Part shown: piece by piece, positions 18,453 through 25,967 of the stretch
Layout: each line of letters begins with the position of its first letter
How positions within the stretch are numbered: the first letter of the stretch is position 1
Made by a program: the position numbers and the translations under genes
Assembly (NCBI RefSeq): GCF_000508165.1
Contig: NZ_AYOZ01000001.1
Coordinates: forward strand, 405,042 to 469,041
Length of the DNA stretch: 64,000 bases
Reading direction: 5' to 3'
Origin: Marinomonas profundimaris
GTDB lineage: Bacteria; Pseudomonadota; Gammaproteobacteria; Pseudomonadales; Marinomonadaceae
The notes under the pieces: generated by a model
Seen by the model: the letters and a program-made list of their open reading frames with translations, nothing else
Databases searched by the model: none
What the model was told of the DNA's origin: nothing

Positions 18453-18493
18453 AAAAAGCCGAGACGTTTCTTTTAACGATGTCTCGGCTTTTT
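18453..18493. terminator. Bidirectional terminator after dld
   Basis: A 13-bp perfect stem (aaaaagccgagac at 18453-18465, gtctcggcttttt at 18481-18493). It serves both dld and the leftward antitoxin gene, whose stop codon touches the right arm. Confidence 0.9.
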
Positions 18494-18807
18494 TACTTAA
18501 TCATTGCGAATTGAGATATTTCTATATCTTGTCCGTCAGGGAACTTGGCGTGTATTTCTAGCTTACCTCCCAATGCTTCAATATATTGATTCAATGTACT
18601 GATAAGGGCATCTGGACGATTTTCAATCTGAGAGATGTTTGGCTGAGCAATATTCATAAGCCCTGCTAAATCGGCCTGATTTATGCGTCTTTTTTTTCGG
18701 ATTTCTGCAAGAGACATCTCTGCAATAATGGCAACAGCTTTAGCTTTAGCTGCGGCTTGAACCTCTGGTTTAATTTTCTTGCGTAGTTCATTTATCGACT
18801 TAGCCAT
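18493..18807 (-). CDS. HigA-like XRE antitoxin
   Basis: 104 residues with an HTH_3 domain at about 35-90: 'IRKKRRINQADLAGLMNIAQPNISQIE'. An N-terminal charged helix ('INELRKKIKPEVQAAAKAKA') precedes it. This matches HigA-type antitoxins encoded after a DUF891/Gp49-like toxin (toxin gene first), the HigBA arrangement. It should neutralise the toxin and repress the shared promoter. ATG at 18807 has TAGGAGG upstream. Ends in the dld terminator. Confidence 0.85.
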   Translation of the reverse strand: MAKSINELRKKIKPEVQAAAKAKAVAIIAEMSLAEIRKKRRINQADLAGLMNIAQPNISQIENRPDALISTLNQYIEALGGKLEIHAKFPDGQDIEISQFAMIK

Positions 18808-18818
18808 AACTAAACCTC

Positions 18819-19193
18819 CTATCTTGTTTTTTCTGAATCACTATTTTTCAAGTAATTTAAGAATTCTTTTTCAGCTAACGAAATATATCTATCATAAAGT
18901 TTTTTATCCCTTTTCCCATCTTTTCGACCACCGCATAACAATATGGCTTTCCTTGTTGGGTCAAAAGCATAAAAGACACGATAAGGTTTTCCTGCATGCT
19001 GAACTCTCAATTCTTTAAGGTTTTTTACCTTATTTGTTCCTTTTAGGGAATCTGCATAGGGTCGGGCTAATTGAGGGCCTTTGATCTCTAATACATTAAC
19101 CATTGATAGCACGTCTTCTTGCTCTTTGTCCGTCAAGCCAAGAAACCATTGTTCGTATTCGTCGGTTATTAATATCTCCCAAATTATAAGCAA
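18819..19193 (-). CDS. HigB-like toxin (RelE superfamily, DUF891/Gp49-like)
   Basis: About 124 residues. 'EILITDEYEQWFLGLTDKEQEDVLSMVNVLEIKGPQLARPYADSLKGT', 'LKELRVQHAGKPYRVFYAFDP', 'ILLCGGRKDG' and a Lys/Arg-rich C-terminus are typical of DUF891 toxins, which cut mRNA on the ribosome. The start is unclear. The only usual codon is TTG at 19193, but an AAGGA site ends directly against it, so initiation may occur a few codons later (near an ATT at 19184). It is first gene of the toxin-antitoxin operon, 11 bases before the antitoxin. Confidence 0.82.
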   Translation of the reverse strand: MLIIWEILITDEYEQWFLGLTDKEQEDVLSMVNVLEIKGPQLARPYADSLKGTNKVKNLKELRVQHAGKPYRVFYAFDPTRKAILLCGGRKDGKRDKKLYDRYISLAEKEFLNYLKNSDSEKTR

Positions 19194-19215
19194 TCCTTGC
19201 TGTCTTTATGGATAA

Positions 19216-19251
19216 AAAATACGCTTTAACGTATATACTGTCAAGAGTATA
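19216..19251 (-). promoter_or_regulatory. Promoter and operator of the HigBA-like operon
   Basis: On the minus strand, TTGACA (19239-19244) and TATTTT (19216-19221) are separated by exactly 17 bases. An inverted repeat, TATACT at 19234-19239 and AGTATA at 19246-19251, straddles the -35 box, as expected of an operator for autorepression by the antitoxin. Confidence 0.65.
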
Positions 19252-19395
19252 TTTACACGATGTAAGCCTGTTTGATTCGCTTGTGAATATCGTTATGAGA
19301 TAGTTTTTGATCTATTCCCATTTATTCCAATGTAATAAGATGGCTGAAATGAACACCGTTCTGGTTAATCAAAACCACATAGGATGAAAACAGCA

Positions 19396-20877
19396 ATGTC
19401 CAACTACGAGCAGCTAACCTCACATTATCAAACACTGAATCATTTTAACCATGCTCAAGCCATTCTTGGCTGGGACGCTGCGGCAAACATGCCGTCTGGC
19501 GGCAGCGACGCGCGTTCAAAAGCCATGGCGGAACTGTCTGTTCATATCCATCGATTATCGACGCAACCACAACTTGAAGAGTGGTTTGGCAACGCCGAGC
19601 AAGAATCTCTCACGAGCGAGGAGCGATCTAGCCTACGTGAAATGAAACGCCAATGGCAGCAATCGACCGTGGTGCCAGAAGACTTGGTGCAAGCGCAATC
19701 CATTGCGGGTTCAAAATGCGAACACGCGTGGCGTTCGCAACGACAAGAAAATGACTGGACAGGTTTCGAGAAGAACTGGAAAGACGTCGTTGCCTTGTCT
19801 CGCGAAGAAGCAAAAATCCGCAGCGAAGCGCTCGAACTCACACCTTATGACGCCATGCTCGACAAATACGAACCGGGCACCACAACCGCGTCGCTCGATA
19901 CGTTGTTTACCGATGTGAAAACCTGGCTGCCAGAACTGATTGAAAAAGTATTGGAAAAGCAGAAGTCGCAATCCATCATTATGCCGACGGGTACGTTTTC
20001 AACCGCTAAGCAAAAAGCCCTCGGCTTAGAGGTGATGAAACTACTAAAGTTCGACTTTGATCGCGGCCGACTTGACCAAAGTGTTCACCCATTTTGTGGC
20101 GGTGTACCAACCGATGTGCGCATAACCACTCGCTATAATGAGCAAGACTTCGTGCAAGCCTTGATGGGTATTGTTCACGAAACTGGTCACGCGCGCTACG
20201 AACAAGGCTTACCAAGTGCTTTCGCTGGCTTACCTGTCGGCGAAGCCCGTTCCATGGGTATTCATGAATCTCAGTCCTTGTTTTTCGAAATGCAAATTGG
20301 CCGCAGTAAACCGTTTATCTCTCACTTATCGCGCCTTTCTGCCGATGCTTTTAACACACACAATGACCCTGTCTTTGCTGAAGAGAACCTCTACAAAATT
20401 TACACCCAAGTAGAAAAAGGCTTTATTCGTGTTGATGCAGACGAACTCACATATCCTGCACACGTCATCATGCGTTACGAGATAGAACGCGACCTCATCA
20501 ACGGCGTAATAGAGCACACCGACGTACCGGCACTTTGGGACGAGAAAATGAAAGCCACCCTTGGCATCTCCACCAAAGACAACTACAAAAACGGCTGCAT
20601 GCAAGACATACATTGGACAGATGGCGCTTTCGGTTACTTTCCAAGTTACACTCTCGGCGCCATGTACGCCGCGCAATACAAAGCCACCATGATACAAAAT
20701 ATCGACTTCGACGCCGTTATCCAAAGCGGCGACTTAAGCCCGATATTCCAATGGCTCAGCGACAATATCTGGACACAAGCCTCGCTCCACAGCACAGATG
20801 AACTCGTCAAACGCGCCACAGGCGAAACCTTAAACGCCGCACATTTTAGAAAACACCTAGAAGGGCGGTATTTGTAA
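19396..20877 (+). CDS. Metallocarboxypeptidase Taq (peptidase M32)
   Basis: 493 residues from the ATG at 19396, favoured because AGGA at 19381-19384 is well spaced for it; the ATG at 19384 would add four residues. The zinc motif is 'HETGHARYEQG' (HExxH), with 'GEARSMGIHESQSLFFE' supplying the third ligand, and 'GVPTDVRITTRY' is typical of M32. Length matches carboxypeptidase Taq (about 500). A cytoplasmic zinc carboxypeptidase trimming C-terminal residues from peptides. A decayed fragment of a related gene lies at 27713-27868. Confidence 0.93.
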   Translation: MSNYEQLTSHYQTLNHFNHAQAILGWDAAANMPSGGSDARSKAMAELSVHIHRLSTQPQLEEWFGNAEQESLTSEERSSLREMKRQWQQSTVVPEDLVQAQSIAGSKCEHAWRSQRQENDWTGFEKNWKDVVALSREEAKIRSEALELTPYDAMLDKYEPGTTTASLDTLFTDVKTWLPELIEKVLEKQKSQSIIMPTGTFSTAKQKALGLEVMKLLKFDFDRGRLDQSVHPFCGGVPTDVRITTRYNEQDFVQALMGIVHETGHARYEQGLPSAFAGLPVGEARSMGIHESQSLFFEMQIGRSKPFISHLSRLSADAFNTHNDPVFAEENLYKIYTQVEKGFIRVDADELTYPAHVIMRYEIERDLINGVIEHTDVPALWDEKMKATLGISTKDNYKNGCMQDIHWTDGAFGYFPSYTLGAMYAAQYKATMIQNIDFDAVIQSGDLSPIFQWLSDNIWTQASLHSTDELVKRATGETLNAAHFRKHLEGRYL

Positions 20878-20884
20878 CAGATCT

Positions 20885-20922
20885 GTTCCCTCCCTTTTCT
20901 TCAAGGGGAGGGCTGGGGAGGG
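20885..20922. repeat. GC-rich intergenic hairpin repeat, copy 1
   Basis: ccctccc...tcaaggggaggg palindrome followed by ctggggagggg. Related copies are at 21144-21171 and 31526-31554. These are multi-copy intergenic palindromes, probably transcribed as hairpins. Confidence 0.6.
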
Positions 20923-21143
20923 GTTATGGCTCTTGGGCTAAAAGGTCTAATCCCTTATCCTCCACCACACTTTCCACAACGACAAAACTGTATAGAAAAG
21001 GGCTGTGACCCTGACTACCATCTTGGTTCTTGGAGCAAACCAAACACCACCGCTCGACACTGTCGTTCGACCTCGCTCTTGGCGTTCGCTTTGCTCCTCG
21101 CTGTTATTCGTAAACGCATAACTCATTGAATACAGCTGCCAAG

Positions 21144-21171
21144 TCTCTTCCCCTTTCTTCAAGGGGAAGAC
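21144..21171. repeat. GC-rich intergenic hairpin repeat, copy 2
   Basis: tcttcccctttc...aaggggaaga palindrome of the same type as 20885-20922. The stretch between the two copies (20923-21143) has no supported gene. Confidence 0.55.
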
Positions 21172-21235
21172 GGAAGATGGGGTTCAGAGCCTCAAACCTC
21201 ATCAAACATTATGCATACCAAACATCGCCATAAAC

Positions 21236-21263
21236 CGTCATCCCCGCGAAGGCGGGGAATCAT
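21236..21263. repeat. REP-like palindrome
   Basis: gtcatccccgc-gaa-ggcggggaatcat, a short palindrome of the 'TCATCCCCGCGAAGGCGGGG' type common between genes in many bacteria. It lies in the 485-base non-coding stretch after the M32 peptidase gene. Confidence 0.6.
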
Positions 21264-21362
21264 CGCTCTGATGTTTAACTTGCTCGTAAAACCCCCTAAA
21301 AGTCTTATGGTCTTTCTGTATTTTTCATTGTATTGTCAGTTTGTCGTAATGGATTAATTTAC

Positions 21363-21509
21363 ATGGATTATTTGGCCGATACTGGCACGAAATCAAAAAT
21401 GTCAGACTCAAACGGTCTAAATTTAAAAGAGTGGTACACCAAGTTTTACTTAGTAAAAAAGAGTGATGACAAGATAGGTGAGACCGTGACTTGGAAATTC
21501 TGGGACTAA
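21363..21509 (+). CDS. Possible 48-residue protein at the cassette boundary
   Basis: Open frame ATG-TAA of 48 codons beginning 'MDYLADTGTKSKMSDSNG' and ending 'GETVTWKFWD'. Charged and aromatic-rich, with no recognised family. Its stop codon (GAC TAA C) lies in a CTAAC motif, as stops of cassette genes often do at the 5' edge of attC. A weak GGA lies ten bases upstream. It may be a short cassette gene, or the tail of a decayed one. Confidence 0.35.
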   Translation: MDYLADTGTKSKMSDSNGLNLKEWYTKFYLVKKSDDKIGETVTWKFWD

Positions 21510-21714
21510 CATTGTTTCGTTGAAAACACCAAAATGATTAGAATCAAGTCAACGCTGTTTGTTTGCAGGAATAACATCAAGGATAAAAGCTAAAAAAGTT
21601 TTACTAAAAACCCGAACAGATAGCTGCAAAACTGTTCTTGTTAGATCTTGATTTTGCTTGCAAAAATCAGGGTGTCCATAGATGTTAGCTTTCCGACCAA
21701 TCGAGGAGAAAGGA

Positions 21715-22461
21715 ATGAATCAATTAACTCTAATTCCTAGAGTAGAAGAGGGAGAAATGATTCCTCAGCGCACAGCTGATGGTTACATAAGTGCAACTGC
21801 ACTTTGTCAGTCTGTTGGAAAAAGGTTTTCAGACTTCAAGGTTTTGAAGACGACTCAAGCATTCATAGTGGAGCTCACAGCTCAAACGGGCCTGCCAGAA
21901 CATCAACTAATTCATATAATCAGCGGCGGCAATCCCCAGCTCCAAGGTACTTGGGTTCATCCTTATTTAGCTATAAATTTAGGCCAATGGTTATCCCCGA
22001 AATTTGCAGTAAAGGTATCTCAATGGGTTACTGAGTGGCAGCAGGGTGGTGCTAAGGCAGTAATGCCTGTCCACATTGATCGCTATATGCAAAATAGAGG
22101 GAAGGTTCCTTACACTCATTTTTCGATGCTGAACGAATTAACGCTAAATTTAATCGCTCCTATGGAGCAGGCTGGATACACGCTACCACAAGAAATGGTT
22201 CCTGATATTTCGGAGGGGCGAATGTTTTGTAAGTGGCTCCGTGATAAGAGGGGCATTGAACCTAACAGCTTTCCTACGTACCAGCACGAATATCCGGATG
22301 GGCGAGTGGTCCCAGCGAAGTTATACCCTATTGAACTTTATGAGGATTTTCGTCGACACTTCAATGAAACGTGGCTTCCTCAACAGGCTCCAAAATATTT
22401 TGGCCAACGAGATAAAGTTGCTTTGCAATTTGTAGAAACTTTACTTTTACCTGCAAATTAA
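21715..22461 (+). CDS. KilA-N domain protein (possible BstA-like Abi factor)
   Basis: 248 residues from the ATG at 21715, chosen because AGGAGAAAGGA precedes it directly; an ATG at 21682 has no ribosome site. The KilA-N DNA-binding domain covers about residues 15-110 ('QRTADGYISATALCQSVGKR', 'GTWVHPYLAINLGQWLSPKF'). A second conserved-looking domain follows ('YMQNRGKVPYTHFSMLNE', 'VPDISEGRMFCKWLRDKRG', 'YPIELYEDFRRHF'). KilA-N proteins are mostly phage-derived, and abortive-infection factor BstA has an N-terminal KilA-N domain; a BstA-type role is inference. The gene ends two bases before an attC-like site, so it is probably a gene cassette. Confidence 0.8.
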   Translation: MNQLTLIPRVEEGEMIPQRTADGYISATALCQSVGKRFSDFKVLKTTQAFIVELTAQTGLPEHQLIHIISGGNPQLQGTWVHPYLAINLGQWLSPKFAVKVSQWVTEWQQGGAKAVMPVHIDRYMQNRGKVPYTHFSMLNELTLNLIAPMEQAGYTLPQEMVPDISEGRMFCKWLRDKRGIEPNSFPTYQHEYPDGRVVPAKLYPIELYEDFRRHFNETWLPQQAPKYFGQRDKVALQFVETLLLPAN

Positions 22462-22462
22462 A

Positions 22463-22545
22463 GCTAACAATGTCAATCACGGCGGCAGCTTTTTCGTTCC
22501 GGATTCGCCTCCACTACAAAGCTGCGCGTGTTGGCGGTGTTAGCT
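22463..22545. other. attC-like cassette recombination site 1
   Basis: 83-base imperfect palindrome. Outer arms are GCTAACA (22463-22469) and TGTTAGC (22538-22544). Inner arms are GGCAGCTTT and AAAGCTG with an unpaired middle. The 3' core is GTTAGCT (22539-22545), close to GTTRRRY. It starts directly after the KilA-N stop and the next gene begins 38 bases later, the geometry of integron cassettes. Confidence 0.65.
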
Positions 22546-22582
22546 GCTCTGATGGCATGATAACAACTAAGAAGGAAGAAAA

Positions 22583-22843
22583 ATGAATAGAAATCTGGAA
22601 AAATTCTTGCGTGATCATTGCAATCTTATCGATTGGAATCCAACGAAACAGCAGTTGGAAGCAATCAAGAAAGATATTGATGCTGCAATTGCATCTGGAA
22701 AAACCTTAAGCCGAACTGAATGCCAGAATATAGTTGTTAAGCATTGTGGCTCCACCAGAATGTTCTTAACTAAGGGGGCTGACAACTCCGATTTAAATGC
22801 GCTACTGGCAATGGCAGTTAAGCAAGACTCATCTAATGACTAA
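22583..22843 (+). CDS. Hypothetical small protein, first gene of a two-gene cassette
   Basis: 86 residues with no recognised family. Soluble, helix-rich: 'FLRDHCNLIDWNPTKQQLEA', 'KTLSRTECQNIVVKHCG', then a hydrophobic 'DLNALLAMAVKQ' end. AAGGAAG lies eight bases before the ATG. It sits right after attC-like site 1 and its stop falls within a run of four CTAATGA repeats leading into the membrane-protein gene, so the two are likely co-translated. It may be a partner or immunity-like component of the membrane protein; this is unproven. Confidence 0.65.
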   Translation: MNRNLEKFLRDHCNLIDWNPTKQQLEAIKKDIDAAIASGKTLSRTECQNIVVKHCGSTRMFLTKGADNSDLNALLAMAVKQDSSND

Positions 22844-22860
22844 TGACTAATGACTAATGA
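22833..22860 (+). repeat. Four tandem copies of CTAATGA across a gene junction
   Basis: CTAATGA repeated four times without interruption. Each unit contains an ATG and a stop-start overlap (TAATGA). The upstream stop (22841-22843) and downstream start (22850) lie inside it. No separate ribosome site precedes the downstream gene, so translation probably restarts after termination. Confidence 0.85.
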
Positions 22861-23605
22861 ACAACTCGTTCTGAACGCAGAAGAGAAGATTGAAGAACTC
22901 AAACAAAAGTACATGGATGTACTTCAGCCATTAGCTATTGAATACAATTCTAGCAGAGTGGCCCCGACCGCCGAGCAGCTAATTGAGTGCCAGAGAAAAG
23001 GTAATACATATTTCAACTATGTAGAAAGCTTTGTCGGAAATAGCGGGTTGCTAGGTGCGCACGTTAACGGAAAGTGGGTTACGGGCTTCGCAGAGACATG
23101 TCACGCAGTTTTGGAATCGTATGTTCTACACATCGCCTTTCTGCGGAGTCATTCTTCTGCTTTAGGGGCTTCGTACCAAGAGCCTAATTCTCAAGCCTAT
23201 GCAAATATGCAAAGAATGACTAAAGAGTATTTAGAAAAAAATACATGGAAAGCACTTGAAAGAAAGTATGAGGAAAATCGTATACCTGTATCGGGTTTCA
23301 ATTATTCAGGAGCTTCTGATTTGCAAAAAACACCTAACTGGCAATTAATTGTTGGATTAATAATTGGCGTTGTATTCTTGTTGGTCTTGTTTGTTCTGGC
23401 TGTGATGATTCCAAACCCAACGAACTGGCAGGCTTTTATATTTAGAGGTGGGTTTGCTATTTCGCTATCGGCTATTGCTGCCATCATTCCAGGGTTGCTA
23501 ACTGTTGAGTCAAGACTTCAAAAAATGTCCATTAGAGCGACGGGAGCTATTGCTGTATTTGTAATTGTTTGGCTGGTAAACCCTCCAGCACTGATTGGCA
23601 GCTAA
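22850..23605 (+). CDS. Cassette-encoded protein with C-terminal three-helix membrane module
   Basis: 251 residues. The first ~160 are soluble and charged ('NAEEKIEELKQKYMDVLQPL'). The last ~85 form three membrane helices: 'LIVGLIIGVVFLLVLFVLAVM', 'FIFRGGFAISLSAIAAIIPGLL' and 'GAIAVFVIVWLVNPP'. The FxFR...IPGLL...AVFVIVWxxNP pattern looks like a membrane module recurrent at the C-terminus of otherwise unrelated bacterial proteins, from memory and not checked. A membrane effector for phage defence is a reasonable guess. The stop codon lies within attC-like site 2, typical for a cassette gene. Confidence 0.72.
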   Translation: MTNEQLVLNAEEKIEELKQKYMDVLQPLAIEYNSSRVAPTAEQLIECQRKGNTYFNYVESFVGNSGLLGAHVNGKWVTGFAETCHAVLESYVLHIAFLRSHSSALGASYQEPNSQAYANMQRMTKEYLEKNTWKALERKYEENRIPVSGFNYSGASDLQKTPNWQLIVGLIIGVVFLLVLFVLAVMIPNPTNWQAFIFRGGFAISLSAIAAIIPGLLTVESRLQKMSIRATGAIAVFVIVWLVNPPALIGS

Positions 23606-23671
23606 CAAGTTGCTTCACTCGGAAAAATTACTCGCTACGCTCCCAATTTTCCGGTGAGTGCGGCGTTATAC
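23601..23671. other. attC-like cassette recombination site 2
   Basis: 71-base imperfect palindrome GCTAACAAG...GCGGCGTTATAC. Inner arms cactcggaaaaatt (23616-23629) and aattttccggtgagtg (23644-23659) pair with small bulges around a short loop. The 3' core GTTATAC (23665-23671) is close to GTTRRRY. It contains the stop codon of the preceding gene. This is the clearest attC in the window. Confidence 0.75.
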
Positions 23672-23793
23672 CAGCTTCTAATCAACATGCTGATATTAGA
23701 TCCAGATAAAAAATAGCCCTTTACATCTGGTTCTAAATCCCGCGGTTGATGCCTTTTGTTTGGGCACTTAAAGCCCAAGTCTGTAACTCCTCT

Positions 23794-24750
23794 TTAAAGC
23801 TTTTTTAATTCATTGCTTTTGTTCAGCTGATATTCATCAAGGTCGTTGGCGAGAAACAGGTTGCCCGAATAATGGGCTTTGGCTTCTTGATAAATGTCGG
23901 CGATGGAAGGGGATAGGTTCGGGTTAGCTTGGTAGCGAGGGCTAAAGTGCGTTAACACTAAGTTTGGGATGTTAGCTTGCTGGGCAAAGGTCGCTACAAG
24001 CTCGGCGTAACTGTGGCCGTAGCTGTTGCCTGACTTCTCAACGATGTCTTTGGTGTAGGTGGCTTCATGAACCAGTACGCTGGCGCCATGGCTTATTTGA
24101 GCCAATAGCTCTGGCTGGTCATTGTCACCTGCCACTATGATTTTTTGCGGGTTTTTATCGTATAGCAAATAGTCTTCACAATGGATTAGTTTGCCGTTTA
24201 GCTCAACATCTTGCCCCTTTTGTAGCTGCCCCCAATGTGGGCCTCTGGGGATGTTGTGCCGCTCCAGTTTTTCCACATCCAAGCGCGGGTTGATGTCTTT
24301 TTCGGTAAAACAATAGGCATAAGAAGGGACTCGGTGAGACAGGGCGACCGTTTCCACGCGAACTTTTCTGAACTCGACAGACGGTAGATCATCAGTACAG
24401 ATAAACTCAATGTCATAGGACAGATACAATTGTGTATGTTGCTGAGTCGCTTCCACCCATTCTTTCACACCACTTGGTGCCATAATTTTCAATGGCGCTT
24501 TGCGGCCATTCATCGCGGCACTTGCTAATATGCCTGGCAACCCATAACAGTGATCGCCATGAATGTGAGTGATGAAGATGGCTTGTAAGGCATTGATCGA
24601 TAAATTGGTATGAAGTATCTGATGTTGCGCTCCCTCGCCACAGTCGACAAGGTACCAGCCGTTGCCTCTTTCTTCGCGCACCGCGATTCCTGTTACATTG
24701 CGTGTTTTGGTTGGAACGCCTGCCGAGGTTCCAAGAAAGACAATATTCAT
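23794..24750 (-). CDS. rnz: Ribonuclease Z
   Basis: 318 residues of the metallo-beta-lactamase fold. 'FLGTSAGVPTKTRNV' at the N-terminus, the metal motif 'ITHIHGDHCYGLPG' (HxHxDH), 'ALSHRVPSYAYCF', 'LVHEATY' and the final 'VLTHFSPRY' are all characteristic. Length fits bacterial RNase Z. It processes tRNA 3' ends or degrades RNA in the cytoplasm. ATG at 24750 is preceded by an AAGGT-type site. It lies next to the cassette region but looks like a core gene. Confidence 0.94.
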   Translation of the reverse strand: MNIVFLGTSAGVPTKTRNVTGIAVREERGNGWYLVDCGEGAQHQILHTNLSINALQAIFITHIHGDHCYGLPGILASAAMNGRKAPLKIMAPSGVKEWVEATQQHTQLYLSYDIEFICTDDLPSVEFRKVRVETVALSHRVPSYAYCFTEKDINPRLDVEKLERHNIPRGPHWGQLQKGQDVELNGKLIHCEDYLLYDKNPQKIIVAGDNDQPELLAQISHGASVLVHEATYTKDIVEKSGNSYGHSYAELVATFAQQANIPNLVLTHFSPRYQANPNLSPSIADIYQEAKAHYSGNLFLANDLDEYQLNKSNELKKL

Positions 24751-24957
24751 TTTTTACCTTGATACATAAAAGACGGGTCATCTTGCCTAAGCCTAATGTT
24801 TTCATGACCAAGCGGCAATCTTGGGTTGTATAGATGGCTTATTATTTACCTAGATTCAAAAAACTCACATCAGTCGCTGCTAAGAATTGTTATCTTCTAT
24901 GCCCTTCCTGAGCTAAAATACAAACCTTGTTCGTACCTTAATACATGAGATTTATAA

Positions 24958-25110
24958 ATGACCGCATTTGACACCAAAGTGGAAGAACTGATCGCTAAGC
25001 ATCCTAATTTAACCAAGGATGAAGCCATCAAGATTGTTACCGAGAAAAATAACCGCAAGAAACAGAAGAGAAACGAAAAATCAAATAAAGGCCGCGTGAA
25101 CAAAGGCTAG
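24958..25110 (+). CDS. Small conserved-looking basic protein (50 residues)
   Basis: 50 codons from ATG 24958 to TAG 25110. An amphipathic N-terminal half ('FDTKVEELIAKHPNLTKDEA' then 'IKIVTEK') is followed by a strongly basic tail rich in Lys, Arg and Asn. The first half resembles a short UBA/CUE-like three-helix pattern, and the tail suggests nucleic-acid or ribosome contact. Codon use matches neighbours. No family assigned. It stands alone, divergent from rnz by about 200 bases. The coding call rests on composition and clean codons, not on homology. Confidence 0.6.
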   Translation: MTAFDTKVEELIAKHPNLTKDEAIKIVTEKNNRKKQKRNEKSNKGRVNKG

Positions 25111-25301
25111 TAATAAGGAACAGATAACGCTCTCATAACCCCACTGGGTGGTGCTTCATTCCGCCCTATATTTATTCTCTCTCGATCTAACGCTATTTTG
25201 GCGCAAAAGACCTTTGCTTGCCCACCATGAGCTAACCAAATCAAACCGAAAGATTATTCCTTACTTAACCCTAAACATCGCTCTTAGTTTTTTAAGTGTG
25301 A

Positions 25302-25344
25302 AGTGATACTATAGTGATACTTTTACTTATGGAGGTGTCACTAT
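25302..25344. promoter_or_regulatory. Operator region of the Phd/RelE-type pair
   Basis: Two direct copies of agtgatac (25302-25309 and 25313-25320) and an inverted, imperfect copy (gtgtcactat, 25335-25344) surround the ribosome site GGAGGT (25331-25336). Such repeats are typical operators for autoregulating antitoxins. Confidence 0.5.
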
Positions 25345-25600
25345 GAGAACGGAAGTCGTTACAACGTTAAAGAGGCAAGCAACAAAACTACTTGCCGATT
25401 TACATGAAACCAAAGAACCAATTCTCATAACAGAGCATGGTCAACCGTCTGCTTACCTTTTAGATGTTGCTGATTACGAGTTAATGGTTGAGCGGATGAA
25501 GATTCTAGAAGGGATTGCGAAAGGGGAGCAGGCCATTCGAGATGGTCGAATTATGGGTATGGATCAGGCCAAAGAGAAGATGGGTAAATGGCTCAAATAA
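25343..25600 (+). CDS. Phd/YefM-family antitoxin
   Basis: 85 residues with the Phd/YefM fold: 'TLKRQATKLLADLHETKEPILITEHGQPSAYLLDVADYE', followed by a variable C-terminal toxin-binding tail. GGAGGT lies seven bases before the ATG. It overlaps the toxin gene by 13 bases. It binds and neutralises the toxin and represses the operon through the repeats upstream. Confidence 0.88.
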   Translation: MRTEVVTTLKRQATKLLADLHETKEPILITEHGQPSAYLLDVADYELMVERMKILEGIAKGEQAIRDGRIMGMDQAKEKMGKWLK

Positions 25601-25896
25601 TTTGGACAGAGCCAGCCTTAGATAATTTAAACGACATCGCTGAGTATGTTTCTGTTAGTAATCTACAAGCCGCTAAGCAGTTAGTTGAAAATGTGTTCAG
25701 CCAGGTGCAGAGACTCGAGAATTTTCCAGAATCAGGTAAAGTACCCGAAGAAATTTCGGCATTAAATTATCGAGAAATTGTTGTTAATCCTTGTCGCGTT
25801 TTTTACAAAGTAGAACAGAACTCCGTTTATATCCTGCATGTGCTTAGGCAAGAAAGAGACCTGCGGAAGTTTTTATTGTCGGTGGGAGTTAGGTAG
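25588..25896 (+). CDS. RelE/ParE-family toxin
   Basis: 102 residues. 'IIWTEPALDNLNDIAEYVSVSNLQAAKQLVENVF', 'LENFPESGKVPEEISALNYREIVVNPCRVFYKVE' and 'VYILHVLRQERDL' are characteristic of ParE/RelE plasmid-stabilisation toxins. Whether it is a gyrase poison (ParE) or mRNA interferase (RelE) cannot be told. Overlaps the antitoxin by 13 bases and is followed by a strong terminator. Confidence 0.88.
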   Translation: MAQIIWTEPALDNLNDIAEYVSVSNLQAAKQLVENVFSQVQRLENFPESGKVPEEISALNYREIVVNPCRVFYKVEQNSVYILHVLRQERDLRKFLLSVGVR

Positions 25897-25967
25897 AGAC
25901 AATTGTCGATCACTCAATTGCTTTTTAGGCGATTTATCCACTGCCCAGCTGTGAAATGACACAACAG

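Noticed and set aside
21505..21646. A third, long attC site at the left of the cassette cluster
   Set aside because: CTAAC and GTTAGAT ends exist, but I could not find convincing paired inner arms, so it is mentioned only as a possibility.
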